From: Vibrio astriarenae
Lineage (GTDB): Bacteria > Pseudomonadota > Gammaproteobacteria > Enterobacterales > Vibrionaceae
Direction of reading: 5' to 3'
Length of the DNA: 64,000 nucleotides
Assembly: GCF_010587385.1 (NCBI RefSeq)
Contig: NZ_CP047475.1
Coordinates: forward strand, 2,418,001-2,482,000
The notes beneath the pieces are model-generated. The model was given only the letters and a program-made list of their open reading frames with translations. It searched no databases and was not told where the DNA came from. Both the position numbers and the translations under genes were made by a program. Shown here in pieces: positions 53,980-63,482 of this stretch (position 1 is its first letter; every line of letters starts with the position of its first letter).

Positions 53980-56097
53980 TTATTCTGCGTCAGCTGCAGG
54001 TGCGTCTGTCGACTCAACCGCTTCTTTCATGCTCAGACGAACACGGCCTTGGCGGTCAATCTCAAGAACTTTAACTTTCACTTCTTGACCTTCAGTTAGG
54101 TAGTCAGACACTTTCTCAACGCGCTTGTCAGCGATTTGAGAGATGTGTACTAGACCATCTTTACCAGGAAGTACTGTCACGAATGCACCGAAGTCCGCTA
54201 GACGAGCAACTTTACCTGTGTAGATGCGGCCTACTTCAACTTCAGCAGTGATCTCTTCGATACGACGGATTGCTTCTTTCGCCGCTGTACCTTCAGTTGC
54301 AGCAATCTTGATTGTACCGTCGTCTTCGATTTCGATCGTTGTCCCCGTCTCTTCAGTTAGAGCACGGATAACTGCACCACCTTTACCGATAACGTCTTTG
54401 ATCTTCTCTGCGCTGATCTTCATTGTGTGAATACGCGGAGCGAACTCAGAGATGTCTTCACGAGCGCCAGAGATAGCTTCATCCATTACAGATAGGATGT
54501 GCTTACGTGCACCTTGCGCTTGGTTAAGAGCAATTTGCATGATCTCTTTAGTGATACCTTCGATCTTGATGTCCATTTGAAGTGCAGTGATACCCGTGTT
54601 AGTACCTGCTACTTTAAAGTCCATGTCGCCTAGGTGGTCTTCATCACCAAGAATGTCAGAAAGAACAACGAAGTCGTCGCCTTCTTTAACAAGACCCATT
54701 GCGATACCCGCAACAGAAGACTTGATTGGCACACCCGCGTCCATAAGTGCTAGAGACGTACCACATACAGAAGCCATTGAAGAAGAACCGTTAGATTCTG
54801 TGATTTCTGATACAACACGTACTGTATACGGGAACTCATCTACTGATGGCATTACAGCAGCAATACCACGCTTAGCCAGTTTACCGTGGCCGATTTCACG
54901 ACGCTTAGGAGAACCAACGAAACCTGTCTCACCTACACAGTATGGAGGGAAGTTGTAGTGTAGAAGGAAGTGATCTTTACGCTCACCCGTTAGCTCGTCG
55001 ATGATTTGAGCATCGCGCTGCGTACCAAGAGTCGCAGTAACAAGCGCCTGAGTTTCACCACGAGTAAATAGTGATGAACCGTGAGTACGTGGAAGCACAC
55101 CTGTACGTACGTCTAGCGCACGAACCATGTCTTTTTCACGACCATCGATACGTGGGTTACCCGCGATGATGCTGCGACGTACCACTGTCTTCTCTAGATC
55201 GTGGAAGATAGTGTGGATTTCTTTAGTGTTTGCTTCTGGATCTTCAGCAAGAAGAACATCGTTAACTTCACCAGCAATCGCGTGGATGCGGTCGTAACGA
55301 GCCATCTTTTCTGTGATTTGGTAAGCTTCTACCAGCTTAGCTTCTGCTAGTTCAGCAATCTTGTTTACAAGCGCTGTGTTCTCTTCAGGAGCAACCCAAT
55401 CCCAAGCAGGAGTCGCAACTTCAGCTTTGAATTCGTTGATTGCGTTGATCACAACTTGCTGTTGGTCGTGGCCGTATACCACTGCAGATAGCATCTCTTC
55501 TTCAGTTAGGTTATCCGCTTCTGACTCAACCATAAGAACAGCGCCTTCCGTACCCGCTACAACTAGGTCAAGCTTAGACGTTTCTAGCTCAGTGTTGCTT
55601 GGGTTAAGAACAAGTTGACCATCAACGTGACCAACACGTGCTGCACCGATAGGACCGTTAAACGGAATACCAGAGATAGCTAGCGCTGCAGAAGTACCGA
55701 TCATCGTTACGATGTCTGGCTGTACGTCTGGGTTAACAGAAACAACCGTTGCAATAACTTGTACTTCGTTTTTGAATGCGTCTGGGAAAAGTGGACGGAT
55801 TGGACGGTCGATTAGACGAGCCGTTAGCGTTTCACCTTCAGAAGGACGACCTTCACGCTTGAAGAAACCACCAGGGATTTTACCAGCAGCGTAAGTACGC
55901 TCTTGGTAGTTTACTGTTAGCGGGAAGAAGTCTTGACCTTCAACTGCTTCTTTTTTACCAACTACAGAAACGAATACGGCTGTATCGTCCATAGTAACCA
56001 TAACGGCAGCGGTAGCTTGACGTGCAATAACGCCAGTTTCTAAAGTAACTGTGTGGTTACCGTACTGGAACGTTTTAACAACTGGTTTTTCGAACAT
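53980..56097 (-). CDS. pnp: Polynucleotide phosphorylase
   Basis: A 705-residue 3'-to-5' exoribonuclease. Two RNase PH domains flank an alpha-helical domain; then a KH domain ([20 protein letters not shown]) and an S1 domain ([18 protein letters not shown]). It degrades RNA with phosphate and is part of the RNA degradosome. ATG has AAGGAATAACA upstream. The 5' leader holds a long hairpin like the RNase III autoregulatory site of E. coli pnp. Order rpsO-pnp-nlpI is conserved in gammaproteobacteria. Confidence 0.97.
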   Translation of the reverse strand: MFEKPVVKTFQYGNHTVTLETGVIARQATAAVMVTMDDTAVFVSVVGKKEAVEGQDFFPLTVNYQERTYAAGKIPGGFFKREGRPSEGETLTARLIDRPIRPLFPDAFKNEVQVIATVVSVNPDVQPDIVTMIGTSAALAISGIPFNGPIGAARVGHVDGQLVLNPSNTELETSKLDLVVAGTEGAVLMVESEADNLTEEEMLSAVVYGHDQQQVVINAINEFKAEVATPAWDWVAPEENTALVNKIAELAEAKLVEAYQITEKMARYDRIHAIAGEVNDVLLAEDPEANTKEIHTIFHDLEKTVVRRSIIAGNPRIDGREKDMVRALDVRTGVLPRTHGSSLFTRGETQALVTATLGTQRDAQIIDELTGERKDHFLLHYNFPPYCVGETGFVGSPKRREIGHGKLAKRGIAAVMPSVDEFPYTVRVVSEITESNGSSSMASVCGTSLALMDAGVPIKSSVAGIAMGLVKEGDDFVVLSDILGDEDHLGDMDFKVAGTNTGITALQMDIKIEGITKEIMQIALNQAQGARKHILSVMDEAISGAREDISEFAPRIHTMKISAEKIKDVIGKGGAVIRALTEETGTTIEIEDDGTIKIAATEGTAAKEAIRRIEEITAEVEVGRIYTGKVARLADFGAFVTVLPGKDGLVHISQIADKRVEKVSDYLTEGQEVKVKVLEIDRQGRVRLSMKEAVESTDAPAADAE

Positions 56098-56183
56098 TGT
56101 TATTCCTTGTGTCTAGATTCGTCACTTAAGGAGCTGAATCTAAAAAGTTGATTAAGACTCAAGGCATTACGAATTAAACAGTC

Positions 56184-56250
56184 TAGAGTTTAGTTTCTAG
56201 CTCCCAGAATTTTTTTCTGAGTATGACGAGAAGCTAGAAACTAAATTCTA
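56184..56250 (-). promoter_or_regulatory. pnp leader hairpin (probable RNase III autoregulation site)
   Basis: A 19-base stem at 56184-56202 and 56232-56250 with one G-U pair, and a second inner stem in its loop. It lies 87 bases upstream of the pnp ATG on the transcribed strand. In E. coli RNase III cleaves a comparable pnp leader stem and PNPase then degrades its own mRNA. Confidence 0.65.
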
Positions 56251-56360
56251 TGACTGGCCCAAATGGCAATTGTAATGCAATGAGCTAATTGAAAATCCTA
56301 ATCAGGATTTGCCGCCCGTAGTATAACGGCATAAATGAGGTTTGGCTAAATTTAGACAAC

Positions 56361-56387
56361 AAAAAAGGGGCTATAAGCCCCTTTTTT
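56361..56387 (-). terminator. Terminator of rpsO
   Basis: AAAAAAGGGGCT pairs with AGCCCCTTTTTT over an ATA loop, 25 bases past the rpsO stop. Partial read-through would feed pnp. Confidence 0.93.
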
Positions 56388-56412
56388 ACAAACTATTCTA
56401 TGCAGACGCTGA

Positions 56413-56682
56413 TTAGCGACGTAGGCCTAGACGTTTGATTAGCTCTTGGTAGCGACCTAGATCTTTACCTTTTAGGTAGTCTAGAAGCTTACGACGGCTA
56501 GAAACCATACGTAGAAGACCACGACGGCTGTGGTGATCGCCTTTGTGAGCTTTGAAGTGACCTTGTAGGTGGTTGATAGAAGCTGTAAGTAGAGCTACTT
56601 GAACTTCTGGTGAACCAGTGTCGCCTTCAGTGCGCGCGTATTCTGCAACGATTGCTGCTTTAGTTTCTGCATTCAGAGACAT
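56413..56682 (-). CDS. rpsO: 30S ribosomal protein S15
   Basis: An 89-residue S15 with the family segments [35 protein letters not shown] and [12 protein letters not shown]15 binds 16S rRNA helices 20-22 early in 30S assembly. AGGAGAG lies 6 bases before the ATG. Strong codon bias as for other ribosomal genes. It leads into pnp past a terminator. Confidence 0.97.
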   Translation of the reverse strand: MSLNAETKAAIVAEYARTEGDTGSPEVQVALLTASINHLQGHFKAHKGDHHSRRGLLRMVSSRRKLLDYLKGKDLGRYQELIKRLGLRR

Positions 56683-56805
56683 AATTCTCTCCTAATAAGA
56701 GTAAGGTTAATATTTGTACCGCCAATCTCTGATTCAGCCGGTACGAGGAGCGCGAATTATATGCGAACCCTTTAGGGTTAGCAACCGCTATTTGACCAGT
56801 GGCAA

Positions 56806-56841
56806 AGAATAAAGCCAGTCACAATGTACTGGCTTTATTCT
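56806..56841 (-). terminator. Terminator of the lipoprotein phosphoesterase
   Basis: AGAATAAAGCCAGT pairs with ACTGGCTTTATTCT across an 8-base loop, giving a 14-base stem, 27 bases past the stop. Confidence 0.85.
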
Positions 56842-56867
56842 CAATACCTTATCGGCGCGCCATCGTG

Positions 56868-59009
56868 TTAAAGACTATCGCGATCAAAAGCCGTTTTCAG
56901 ATCGTAAAGCTCACCTTTGTCAACATCGATCAAGAAGTTATCAGAAGCTTGCCCCGTTGCAAAACGGTCAATAATGTAGAAAAGCGTACCGAAGCGTACT
57001 TTGAACACCTCTCCCACAGTGGTATCTCCCGCATCTTCGTCTTCAATCGATACATCAAATTCAATCTCAGACAAGGCTTCACTCAATACCTTATACTGCG
57101 CTAAACGGTCTGTTTCAATATCACGGAAAGCCAGCTCATCCGCATTACGTAAACGATAGAAATCCTCTGCCAAGTTTTGACCATTCCACAAGGCGAAGTG
57201 AGCAAGTGTGAGACCTTCGCTACGAGCAAGATCACGCGCTTTGAGTTTAGCGATTGCCCACTCACGCATAAACTGTTCTAGCGTATCTTCACCATTTTTT
57301 GACTCTGCACATGGCTCTACATCAGAAACCTCACTCAAAGCGAGACGCAGCTGACAAACCGTGATGTCGGTATCAAGCTGAGACAAGGTCAGCATTTGAT
57401 CGCCATCCATGTTAAATAGCATCGTTCTGACATCTTCTGGCCACTCCCTTGGAAGGAAGCGCAAACGTGTAAGTTCACGAATATGCCAGTCGGTTAACTC
57501 ATAGTAAGTTTCAGCCGTTAGGATATCTGCGTTCCAACGATCTTCTTTATCGATAGCTTGCAGGTGAGCTTGCTCTTCTGCATAGTGCTCAAAAAGTTCA
57601 TCAAAGCGTGGCACATCTTCGATAATGGCGGTTTCTACTTCAACTTGATTGTCCGGCTTGATTTCTAAAATTTTATAAGCAGGGATATAGCCAGCAAGAG
57701 AAGGCGCTTGGATATTAAAGAGGGTGTATGTTTCACCATCGATATCATACTGTTTCATGCCGGTGTCATTGAAGTGCATATGGCCACCTACGTGAATGCT
57801 CAGTCCGGTTTGAGCGAGCGCTTTACTGGTATCATCTTCTGGTTCACGGCGTAATTGGAAGTTACCTTCGCCGAAGATATCTTCAATCTCCTCTGAAGCC
57901 CCGTTGTAGAAGTCTGTCATCGGGAAATGACTGAACGAGAATAGAACTTTGTTTTGCTCTTTCGCCGCTTTTACCGTCGCCTCAATCCACTCGATAACGT
58001 GTTTTTTATGCGTCAACATCATGTTGTAACCCGCATTCGAGCTGCCATCAAAGTCATTACCGTCAGTAGAGCCATCGCCCGAGCCCGCTTTTGGCTTGTA
58101 CACGTTAGCGTCAATCGCCATCAACCAAAGCCCTTCAACAGGCTCAACCAGATAGGTGGAATCTGGAATGTAAGAACAGTCCGTAAAGTCCTCTTCTTTG
58201 TATTCACCGCCACTACCTTGGTGACAGATCTCATACTGGCGTCTCTCAAAGGCTGCCTCTTTTTGGGCGAGTGCTAGAGAGTAGTTCTCACGAGCTTCAT
58301 CTGAGCTATAAGGCGTTTCGAAATAAACATACTCAGACTGAGGGAAGAAGCCGTGGTGGCCTAAGATGTCCATGATCTCAAAGTAGCCCCACTCAACCAT
58401 TTCATCGGTACAAATGGTTTGCATATCGCTACCATCACCATCAATACAGACCGTATGCCCAGTTGAGAAAATACGGATTTCTTCACCGTCTTCACCGAGG
58501 AAACCACCGTCACCACCACTAGTAGGACCGCCTTTACCCGCATCAATCGTAAATGGACGGACAGGATCGTGGTTACCTGGTGCCGCAAAGAACTGCAGGC
58601 CATGCTTTTCACGATACTCATCAAAGATGTTAACCAAACCACGCATATGGATCGGCTGACCGTCATCACTAAAATCACCTGGTAGCGCGACATATTTAAT
58701 ACCACGAGCAACAACATCATCTAACGCAGCAATTATCGCAAAGTAGTTTTCGTTGAACAGACGAGTCGAGTTCATCTGTGCTTGCATGGTACGTATAGTC
58801 GCGTTCTTACCAGAGATGCTGTTTGGCAAACCGTCAAATGAACCATCTTCGAATACACCATAAACATCGTGGAAGTGAATATCTGGCATAAATGCGACTT
58901 TTAGACCCGTGATCGGCTCTACTGGTTTTGGCTCATCATTCGAGTCTGAATTACAACCTAATAAGGTCATTGTACTCAGCATCGCCAGTGACAGCGTTTT
59001 TAACTTCAT
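56868..59009 (-). CDS. Large lipoprotein metallophosphoesterase
   Basis: A 713-residue lipoprotein: the lipobox LLGC gives an acylated Cys 19, followed by an Asn/Asp/Pro spacer and a calcineurin-like phosphoesterase domain. The metal-ligand motifs occur in order: DIHFHD, GDFSDDG, GNHDP, SFSHFP and GGHMHFND. A C-terminal region of about 250 residues follows, with an EF-hand-like segment FNMDGDQMLTLSQLD (near residue 530). The substrate could be a nucleotide, phospholipid or phosphodiester. It is flanked by a terminator and stands alone. Confidence 0.82.
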   Translation of the reverse strand: MKLKTLSLAMLSTMTLLGCNSDSNDEPKPVEPITGLKVAFMPDIHFHDVYGVFEDGSFDGLPNSISGKNATIRTMQAQMNSTRLFNENYFAIIAALDDVVARGIKYVALPGDFSDDGQPIHMRGLVNIFDEYREKHGLQFFAAPGNHDPVRPFTIDAGKGGPTSGGDGGFLGEDGEEIRIFSTGHTVCIDGDGSDMQTICTDEMVEWGYFEIMDILGHHGFFPQSEYVYFETPYSSDEARENYSLALAQKEAAFERRQYEICHQGSGGEYKEEDFTDCSYIPDSTYLVEPVEGLWLMAIDANVYKPKAGSGDGSTDGNDFDGSSNAGYNMMLTHKKHVIEWIEATVKAAKEQNKVLFSFSHFPMTDFYNGASEEIEDIFGEGNFQLRREPEDDTSKALAQTGLSIHVGGHMHFNDTGMKQYDIDGETYTLFNIQAPSLAGYIPAYKILEIKPDNQVEVETAIIEDVPRFDELFEHYAEEQAHLQAIDKEDRWNADILTAETYYELTDWHIRELTRLRFLPREWPEDVRTMLFNMDGDQMLTLSQLDTDITVCQLRLALSEVSDVEPCAESKNGEDTLEQFMREWAIAKLKARDLARSEGLTLAHFALWNGQNLAEDFYRLRNADELAFRDIETDRLAQYKVLSEALSEIEFDVSIEDEDAGDTTVGEVFKVRFGTLFYIIDRFATGQASDNFLIDVDKGELYDLKTAFDRDSL

Positions 59010-59311
59010 CGTTCAACTCTAATTAGTAATACAAATTGATGGGAACACTAGAGGCTTTAGATGACAGCTCAGTTTAAATCTCATGTCAGTCTTATTGCAT
59101 TGAGCCTTACTCGTGATCTTGTTCCACAGTTTTGATGCGACAAAATGCAACGTAAACCAAACACATAAATGATGAGCAACATAGTTCAAACACTCTTGGG
59201 TATTATTTCCAACAAACCACCCCTGAAAGCGCTTCAACAATAGAACTTCAATCGCGACTTCTGTTATTCTTACCCCACAAATAACTTGATCCCTGATACT
59301 TGGAACCCATT
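59010..59311. other. Divergent gap between the phosphoesterase and mtnN
   Basis: About 300 bases with no supported gene. No clear Pho box, promoter pair or palindrome was found. It must hold both promoters. Confidence 0.4.
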
Positions 59312-60007
59312 ATGAAAATCGGCATCATCGGTGCGATGGAACAAGAAGTTTCTATCCTTAAAAACGCAATTGTAAACCTTGAGCATGTAGAGAAAGGCGG
59401 TTGTTCGTTCTTCTCAGGTCAACTCAATGGCGTAGACGTGGTACTACTGCAATCAGGTATTGGTAAAGTTGCTGCTGCTGTTGGTACTGCAATTTTGCTT
59501 GATGAATATCAACCTGATGTCGTGATCAACACCGGCTCTGCAGGTGGTTTTGATTCAACGCTGAATTTGGGCGATGTGGTGATCTCTACTGAAGTTCGCC
59601 ATCACGATGCTGACGTAACGGCCTTTGGTTACGAGATTGGTCAAATGGCGGGTCAGCCTGCAGCGTTTAAGTCGGACGAGAAGCTGATGACAATCGCAGA
59701 GCAAGCACTTGAGCAAATGGAAGATAAACACGCAGTGCGTGGCCTAATCTGCACTGGTGATGCGTTTGTTTGCACACCAGAGCGTCAAGCGTTCATCCGT
59801 ACTCACTTCCCTTCAGTCATCGCCGTTGAGATGGAAGCGGCAGCGATTGCACAAGCTTGTCATCAGTTCAATACACCATTTGTTGTGGTTCGCGCTATCT
59901 CTGACGTAGCCGACAAAGAGTCACCAATGAGCTTTGAAGAGTTCCTACCGCTTGCAGCGAAGAGCTCATCAGAGATGGTGATCAAAATGGTTGATTTTCT
60001 GAAGTAA
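59312..60007 (+). CDS. mtnN: MTA/SAH nucleosidase
   Basis: A 231-residue enzyme that hydrolyses methylthioadenosine and S-adenosylhomocysteine; the latter gives S-ribosylhomocysteine, the substrate for LuxS and autoinducer-2. Family segments [23 protein letters not shown], and [10 protein letters not shown] (with the catalytic Glu) and [10 protein letters not shown] (catalytic Asp) are present. The ATG at 59312 is the usual start; the TTG four codons earlier is not used in the family. It leads an operon with the cbiB-like and btuF genes. Confidence 0.96.
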   Translation: MKIGIIGAMEQEVSILKNAIVNLEHVEKGGCSFFSGQLNGVDVVLLQSGIGKVAAAVGTAILLDEYQPDVVINTGSAGGFDSTLNLGDVVISTEVRHHDADVTAFGYEIGQMAGQPAAFKSDEKLMTIAEQALEQMEDKHAVRGLICTGDAFVCTPERQAFIRTHFPSVIAVEMEAAAIAQACHQFNTPFVVVRAISDVADKESPMSFEEFLPLAAKSSSEMVIKMVDFLK

Positions 60008-60026
60008 TCCTATTTAGAAGAACGTC

Positions 60027-60977
60027 ATGGAAGACATCATTCAACCGCTTTATGGAAATGGGATGGTGCTCATTATGTGGGCAGCCATTGTACTGCAGCT
60101 TGTTGTGCCCATCCCAAGGCAAAGCCACCCTATGGCTCTTTGGCGACGCTTTGCCTTGCTTCTGTCTGATAAAGTCAACAGCACCAACCCGAGGCAAGCA
60201 TCGCTTGCTGGTTGGCTGTCTGTTGCTCTTATGCTGCTTCCCGCTATTGTTATTCTACTCGCTCTCCAACCCTTAGTTTGGCAAAATGAGTTGTATCAAC
60301 TCGCCCTGCTATTACTCGCGCTAGATTGGCGCAACACCGATGCTCTCGTTCGCCATTTAAGCGCCGCTATGGCACATGAGAACAAGCAGCAAGCTCGTGA
60401 GCTTCTTAAGCCATGGGTTAATCGAGAGACAGAAACGCTTTCACTGCTTGGCCTCGGTAAAGCTGGTGCAGAAACCTATCTATTAGCCATGGGGAGAGGC
60501 GTAATTGGGGTGCTCTTCTGGTACTGTCTCTTTGGTGGAATCGGTGCATTTGTCTATCGACTCACTTTTGAGCTAGCGCGCGTTTGGTCTCCTACGCGAC
60601 AAACCTTTGCTTCATTTGGCCGTGCTGCTACGCGATTGACTGCGCTGTTAGATTTCCTGCCTTTAAGACTCTTTAGTCTCATGATCTTGGTGGGACATCG
60701 CACCCAGCAGAGCTTTTTATTACTCAAGCAACAACATAAATCGTGGCCTCTGCCAGGACCGAGTTGGTTGCTCATTACGAGTGCCGCCAAGTATGAACTC
60801 TCTCTCGGTGGTCCAGCGATTTATGACACACGTAAAACTCTCCGAGCCAAAATAGGTGGCCGGATTGCCCCCGCTGCCATTCACCTTTCACAACTCAGGC
60901 AGTTGATGTTTTCTCGACTGACAGTGTGGATACTCGGTACTAGCTTGCTCTTGGCTATATTCCATCAAGGTTTATAA
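60027..60977 (+). CDS. CbiB/CobD-like membrane protein
   Basis: A 316-residue polytopic protein 19 bases after mtnN. The segment NRETETLSLLGLGKAGAETYLLAMGRGVIGVLFW, seen here in pieces, matches the centre of adenosylcobinamide-phosphate synthases (CbiB), and ATRLTALLDFLPLRLFSLM matches their C-terminal half. CbiB attaches aminopropanol phosphate to cobyric acid. The usual acidic NxSDGV core is changed to AMGRGV, so catalysis is uncertain. It lies just before btuF, the cobinamide/B12 binding protein, which supports a cobalamin link. Confidence 0.72.
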   Translation: MEDIIQPLYGNGMVLIMWAAIVLQLVVPIPRQSHPMALWRRFALLLSDKVNSTNPRQASLAGWLSVALMLLPAIVILLALQPLVWQNELYQLALLLLALDWRNTDALVRHLSAAMAHENKQQARELLKPWVNRETETLSLLGLGKAGAETYLLAMGRGVIGVLFWYCLFGGIGAFVYRLTFELARVWSPTRQTFASFGRAATRLTALLDFLPLRLFSLMILVGHRTQQSFLLLKQQHKSWPLPGPSWLLITSAAKYELSLGGPAIYDTRKTLRAKIGGRIAPAAIHLSQLRQLMFSRLTVWILGTSLLLAIFHQGL

Positions 60978-61014
60978 CAGTAATCTGTTTAAGCGCATCA
61001 TATTAGGATTCCCG

Positions 61015-61872
61015 ATGTTTAAGCCCCTAACACTCGTTTCATTGAGTCTACTTTGTCTATCCGCTTCTGCGATTGCAAACCCAATACACAGCACCCCCAA
61101 CGCTGCACAACGGGTTATCTCACTTGCACCTTCTGCCACTGAACTTGCCTTCAGCGCCGGTTTGGGGGATAAGCTGCTCGCCGTCAGCGAATATAGCGAC
61201 TACCCACACCAAGCGGCGAATCTTGAGAGAGTGGCCAACTACAAAAGTATTAACATTGAACGAATTATCACGCTAAAACCTGATTTAATTTTGGCATGGC
61301 GCGCGGGCAACCCACAAAAGCCTCTTGAGCAGCTCGAAGCTCTGGGATACAACATTTACTACACCGACAGCACAACCCTTGATGATATTCCACAGACAAT
61401 AAGCGAGATGAGCCAATACGCTCAGCAGCCGCAGCTAGGCCAACAGCGCGCTCAACAATTTAGTCAACGTCTTGAAGAGCTACGTAGCCAATATCAATCC
61501 CAGCAACCAGTGAAGTATTTTTACCAGCTGAGTGCTGCTCCGATGATTACCATCTCTGATGGTAACTGGCCATCTGAAGTATTTGCGCTGTGTGGCGGCG
61601 AGAACATCTTCGCTAACAGTGGGGCTCCCTACCCTCAAGTCGGTATCGAACAAGTGGTGGTAGCTCAACCTGAAGTGCTTTTTACCTCCTACCATGACAC
61701 CTACGACGTCTCCTTTTGGCAGCCGTGGAAAAACCAGGTGCCAGCGGTCAAAAACCAGCATATTTGGACACTGAAAGCCGATTGGATAAATCGCCCTACA
61801 GAGCGAACCTTACTGGCGGTTGAAGAAGTTTGCCAATATCTAGATCAGGTGCGCAGAAATCGTTTGCTATAA
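61015..61872 (+). CDS. btuF: Vitamin B12-binding periplasmic protein BtuF
   Basis: A 285-residue substrate-binding protein with a signal peptide (SLLCLSASAIA) and the BtuF fold: RVISLAPSATELAFSAGLGDKL at the mature start, then LKPDLILAWRAGN and the C-terminal WTLKADWINRPTERTLLAVEEVC. The Trp and Arg residues that frame the corrin pocket in E. coli BtuF have candidates here. It delivers B12 to the BtuCD transporter, whose genes are not in the window. Third gene of the mtnN operon, as mtnN-btuF neighbours in E. coli. Confidence 0.92.
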   Translation: MFKPLTLVSLSLLCLSASAIANPIHSTPNAAQRVISLAPSATELAFSAGLGDKLLAVSEYSDYPHQAANLERVANYKSINIERIITLKPDLILAWRAGNPQKPLEQLEALGYNIYYTDSTTLDDIPQTISEMSQYAQQPQLGQQRAQQFSQRLEELRSQYQSQQPVKYFYQLSAAPMITISDGNWPSEVFALCGGENIFANSGAPYPQVGIEQVVVAQPEVLFTSYHDTYDVSFWQPWKNQVPAVKNQHIWTLKADWINRPTERTLLAVEEVCQYLDQVRRNRLL

Positions 61873-61929
61873 CGCTTTTCTCAGATAGATAAACTGCGTA
61901 CAATCCGCCTCATTCTCTTGTCAGTTTAA

Positions 61930-62568
61930 ATGTTCACAGCTATGGACACTCTACTTTTGTATCTAGTGGATCTATTTGGTACTGCCGTATTTGCAGTCTC
62001 TGGGGTCTTACTAGCAGGACGGCTGAAAATGGATCCTTTCGGCGTGATTGTACTGGGAAGTGTAACGGCTATCGGTGGTGGTACTATTCGCGATATGGCT
62101 CTGGGGGCAACCCCGGTATTCTGGATTGGCGATACTACCTACCTCACGGTCATTTTTGTCACCTGTATTCTCACCATGCTTGTGGTGCGACGACCAAAAC
62201 GTCTTCCTTGGTGGGTGTTGCCTGTCAGTGATGCTATTGGTTTGGCTGTTTTTGTCAGCATTGGTGTAGAGAAAGCCTTGATGTTCCAAGACTCTTACAT
62301 GGTGGCGATCATCATGGGAGTGATTACCGGATGTGGTGGCGGTATTATCCGCGATGTGCTTGCGCGCGAGATCCCTATGGTTCTGCGTAGCGAAGTGTAT
62401 GCAACGGCCTGTATTCTCGGCGGTATGTTCCATACTGGCGCATTAGCGATGGGTTATGACACGACAACAGCCCTCGCAGCAGGTGTCAGCTCGACCTTGA
62501 TCATTCGCCTTGGTGCTATTCGCTGGCACTTGTCGCTACCTACCTTTGCGATAAAGTCACAAAGCTAG
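61930..62568 (+). CDS. yadS: YadS, UPF0126/TRIC-family membrane protein
   Basis: A 212-residue membrane protein with two copies of the UPF0126 motif: GTAVFAVSGVLLAGRLKMDPFG... VTAIGGGTIRDMALG in the first half and GVITGCGGGIIRDVLAREIP in the second. Relatives are TRIC-like trimeric cation channels, so a potassium-like ion channel is plausible. ATG at 61930 or the one at 61942 (MDTLLLYLVD) could be the start; no ribosome site decides. Follows btuF by 57 bases in the same order as E. coli mtnN-btuF-yadS. Confidence 0.85.
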   Translation: MFTAMDTLLLYLVDLFGTAVFAVSGVLLAGRLKMDPFGVIVLGSVTAIGGGTIRDMALGATPVFWIGDTTYLTVIFVTCILTMLVVRRPKRLPWWVLPVSDAIGLAVFVSIGVEKALMFQDSYMVAIIMGVITGCGGGIIRDVLAREIPMVLRSEVYATACILGGMFHTGALAMGYDTTTALAAGVSSTLIIRLGAIRWHLSLPTFAIKSQS

Positions 62569-62617
62569 TACTTGTACAGCTTCTGGTTATCACGGTAATA
62601 ATTATCAAGCTTATTCT

Positions 62618-62657
62618 AAAAAAATAGCCCGAGAGTTTGTCGCTCTCAGGCTATTTT
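62618..62657. terminator. Bidirectional terminator between yadS and deoD
   Basis: AAAATAGCC-C-GAGAG pairs with CTCTC-A-GGCTATTTT with one mismatch, with A and T runs on both sides. It lies between convergent genes. Confidence 0.9.
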
Positions 62658-62683
62658 ATCTCTGCTTCAAAAGACGATACCGA

Positions 62684-63403
62684 TTACTCTGCGTCACCAA
62701 GAAGCACTGAATCTAGAGCGATTTCCATCATCTCATTGAAGGTGGTTTGGCGCTCATCTGATGTGGTTTGCTCACCGCGTTTGATGTGGTCTGAAACCGT
62801 ACAGATAGCAAGAGCTTTCGCACCGTATTCTGCTGCGATACCGTAGATACCCGCTGCTTCCATTTCAACACCTAGTACACCGTACTTGTCCATCACATCG
62901 AACATCTCCGGATCTGGAGTGTAAAACAGTTCTGCTGAGAATAGGTTACCGATCTTCACATCAATACCACGCGCTTTCGCCGCTTGCTCTGCGTTGCGAA
63001 CCATGTCGTAGTCAGCAATCGCTGCAAAGTCATGATCTTTAAAGCGAATACGGTTAACTTTAGAGTCGGTACACGCACCCATGCCGATAACAACATCACG
63101 CAGTTTCACGTCATCACGAACCGCACCACAGCTACCAACACGGATCACTTTCTTAACACCGTAATCTTTAATTAGCTCAGTGACATAAATTGAGCATGAA
63201 GGAATACCCATGCCGTGACCCATCACAGAGATCTTACGACCTTTGTAAGTGCCCGTGTAACCGAACATATTACGTACATCACACACTTGAACAACGTCGT
63301 CTAGGAAGGTTTCAGCGATGTATTTTGCACGTAGTGGATCACCTGGCATTAGAACAACGTCAGCGAAATCACCCATTTCTGCATTAATGTGAGGAGTAGC
63401 CAT
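62684..63403 (-). CDS. deoD: Purine nucleoside phosphorylase DeoD
   Basis: A 239-residue hexameric-type phosphorylase that splits purine nucleosides into base and ribose/deoxyribose 1-phosphate. Family segments [21 protein letters not shown] (in pieces), [21 protein letters not shown] and [16 protein letters not shown] are clear. AAGGAATAAAT precedes the ATG. It follows deoB by 79 bases containing a GC-rich hairpin (63455-63475); the deo operon is usually regulated by CytR/DeoR upstream of deoC, outside this window. Confidence 0.96.
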   Translation of the reverse strand: MATPHINAEMGDFADVVLMPGDPLRAKYIAETFLDDVVQVCDVRNMFGYTGTYKGRKISVMGHGMGIPSCSIYVTELIKDYGVKKVIRVGSCGAVRDDVKLRDVVIGMGACTDSKVNRIRFKDHDFAAIADYDMVRNAEQAAKARGIDVKIGNLFSAELFYTPDPEMFDVMDKYGVLGVEMEAAGIYGIAAEYGAKALAICTVSDHIKRGEQTTSDERQTTFNEMMEIALDSVLLGDAE

Positions 63404-63454
63404 TATTTATTCCTTTATTTCGATTCTAGTTATCTAGAGAGTAAGAATTTATTG

Positions 63455-63475
63455 GTGTGAGGCATCGCCTCACAC
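63455..63475. repeat. Hairpin between deoB and deoD
   Basis: GTGTGAGGC and GCCTCACAC are perfect complements around ATC. It sits in the deoB-deoD gap of the operon and may stabilise or process the mRNA. Confidence 0.6.
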
Positions 63476-63482
63476 ATCTGAT

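Noticed and set aside
60008..61014. Cobalamin riboswitch in front of the cbiB-like gene or btuF
   Set aside because: The gaps are only 19 and 37 bases, far too short for the riboswitch.
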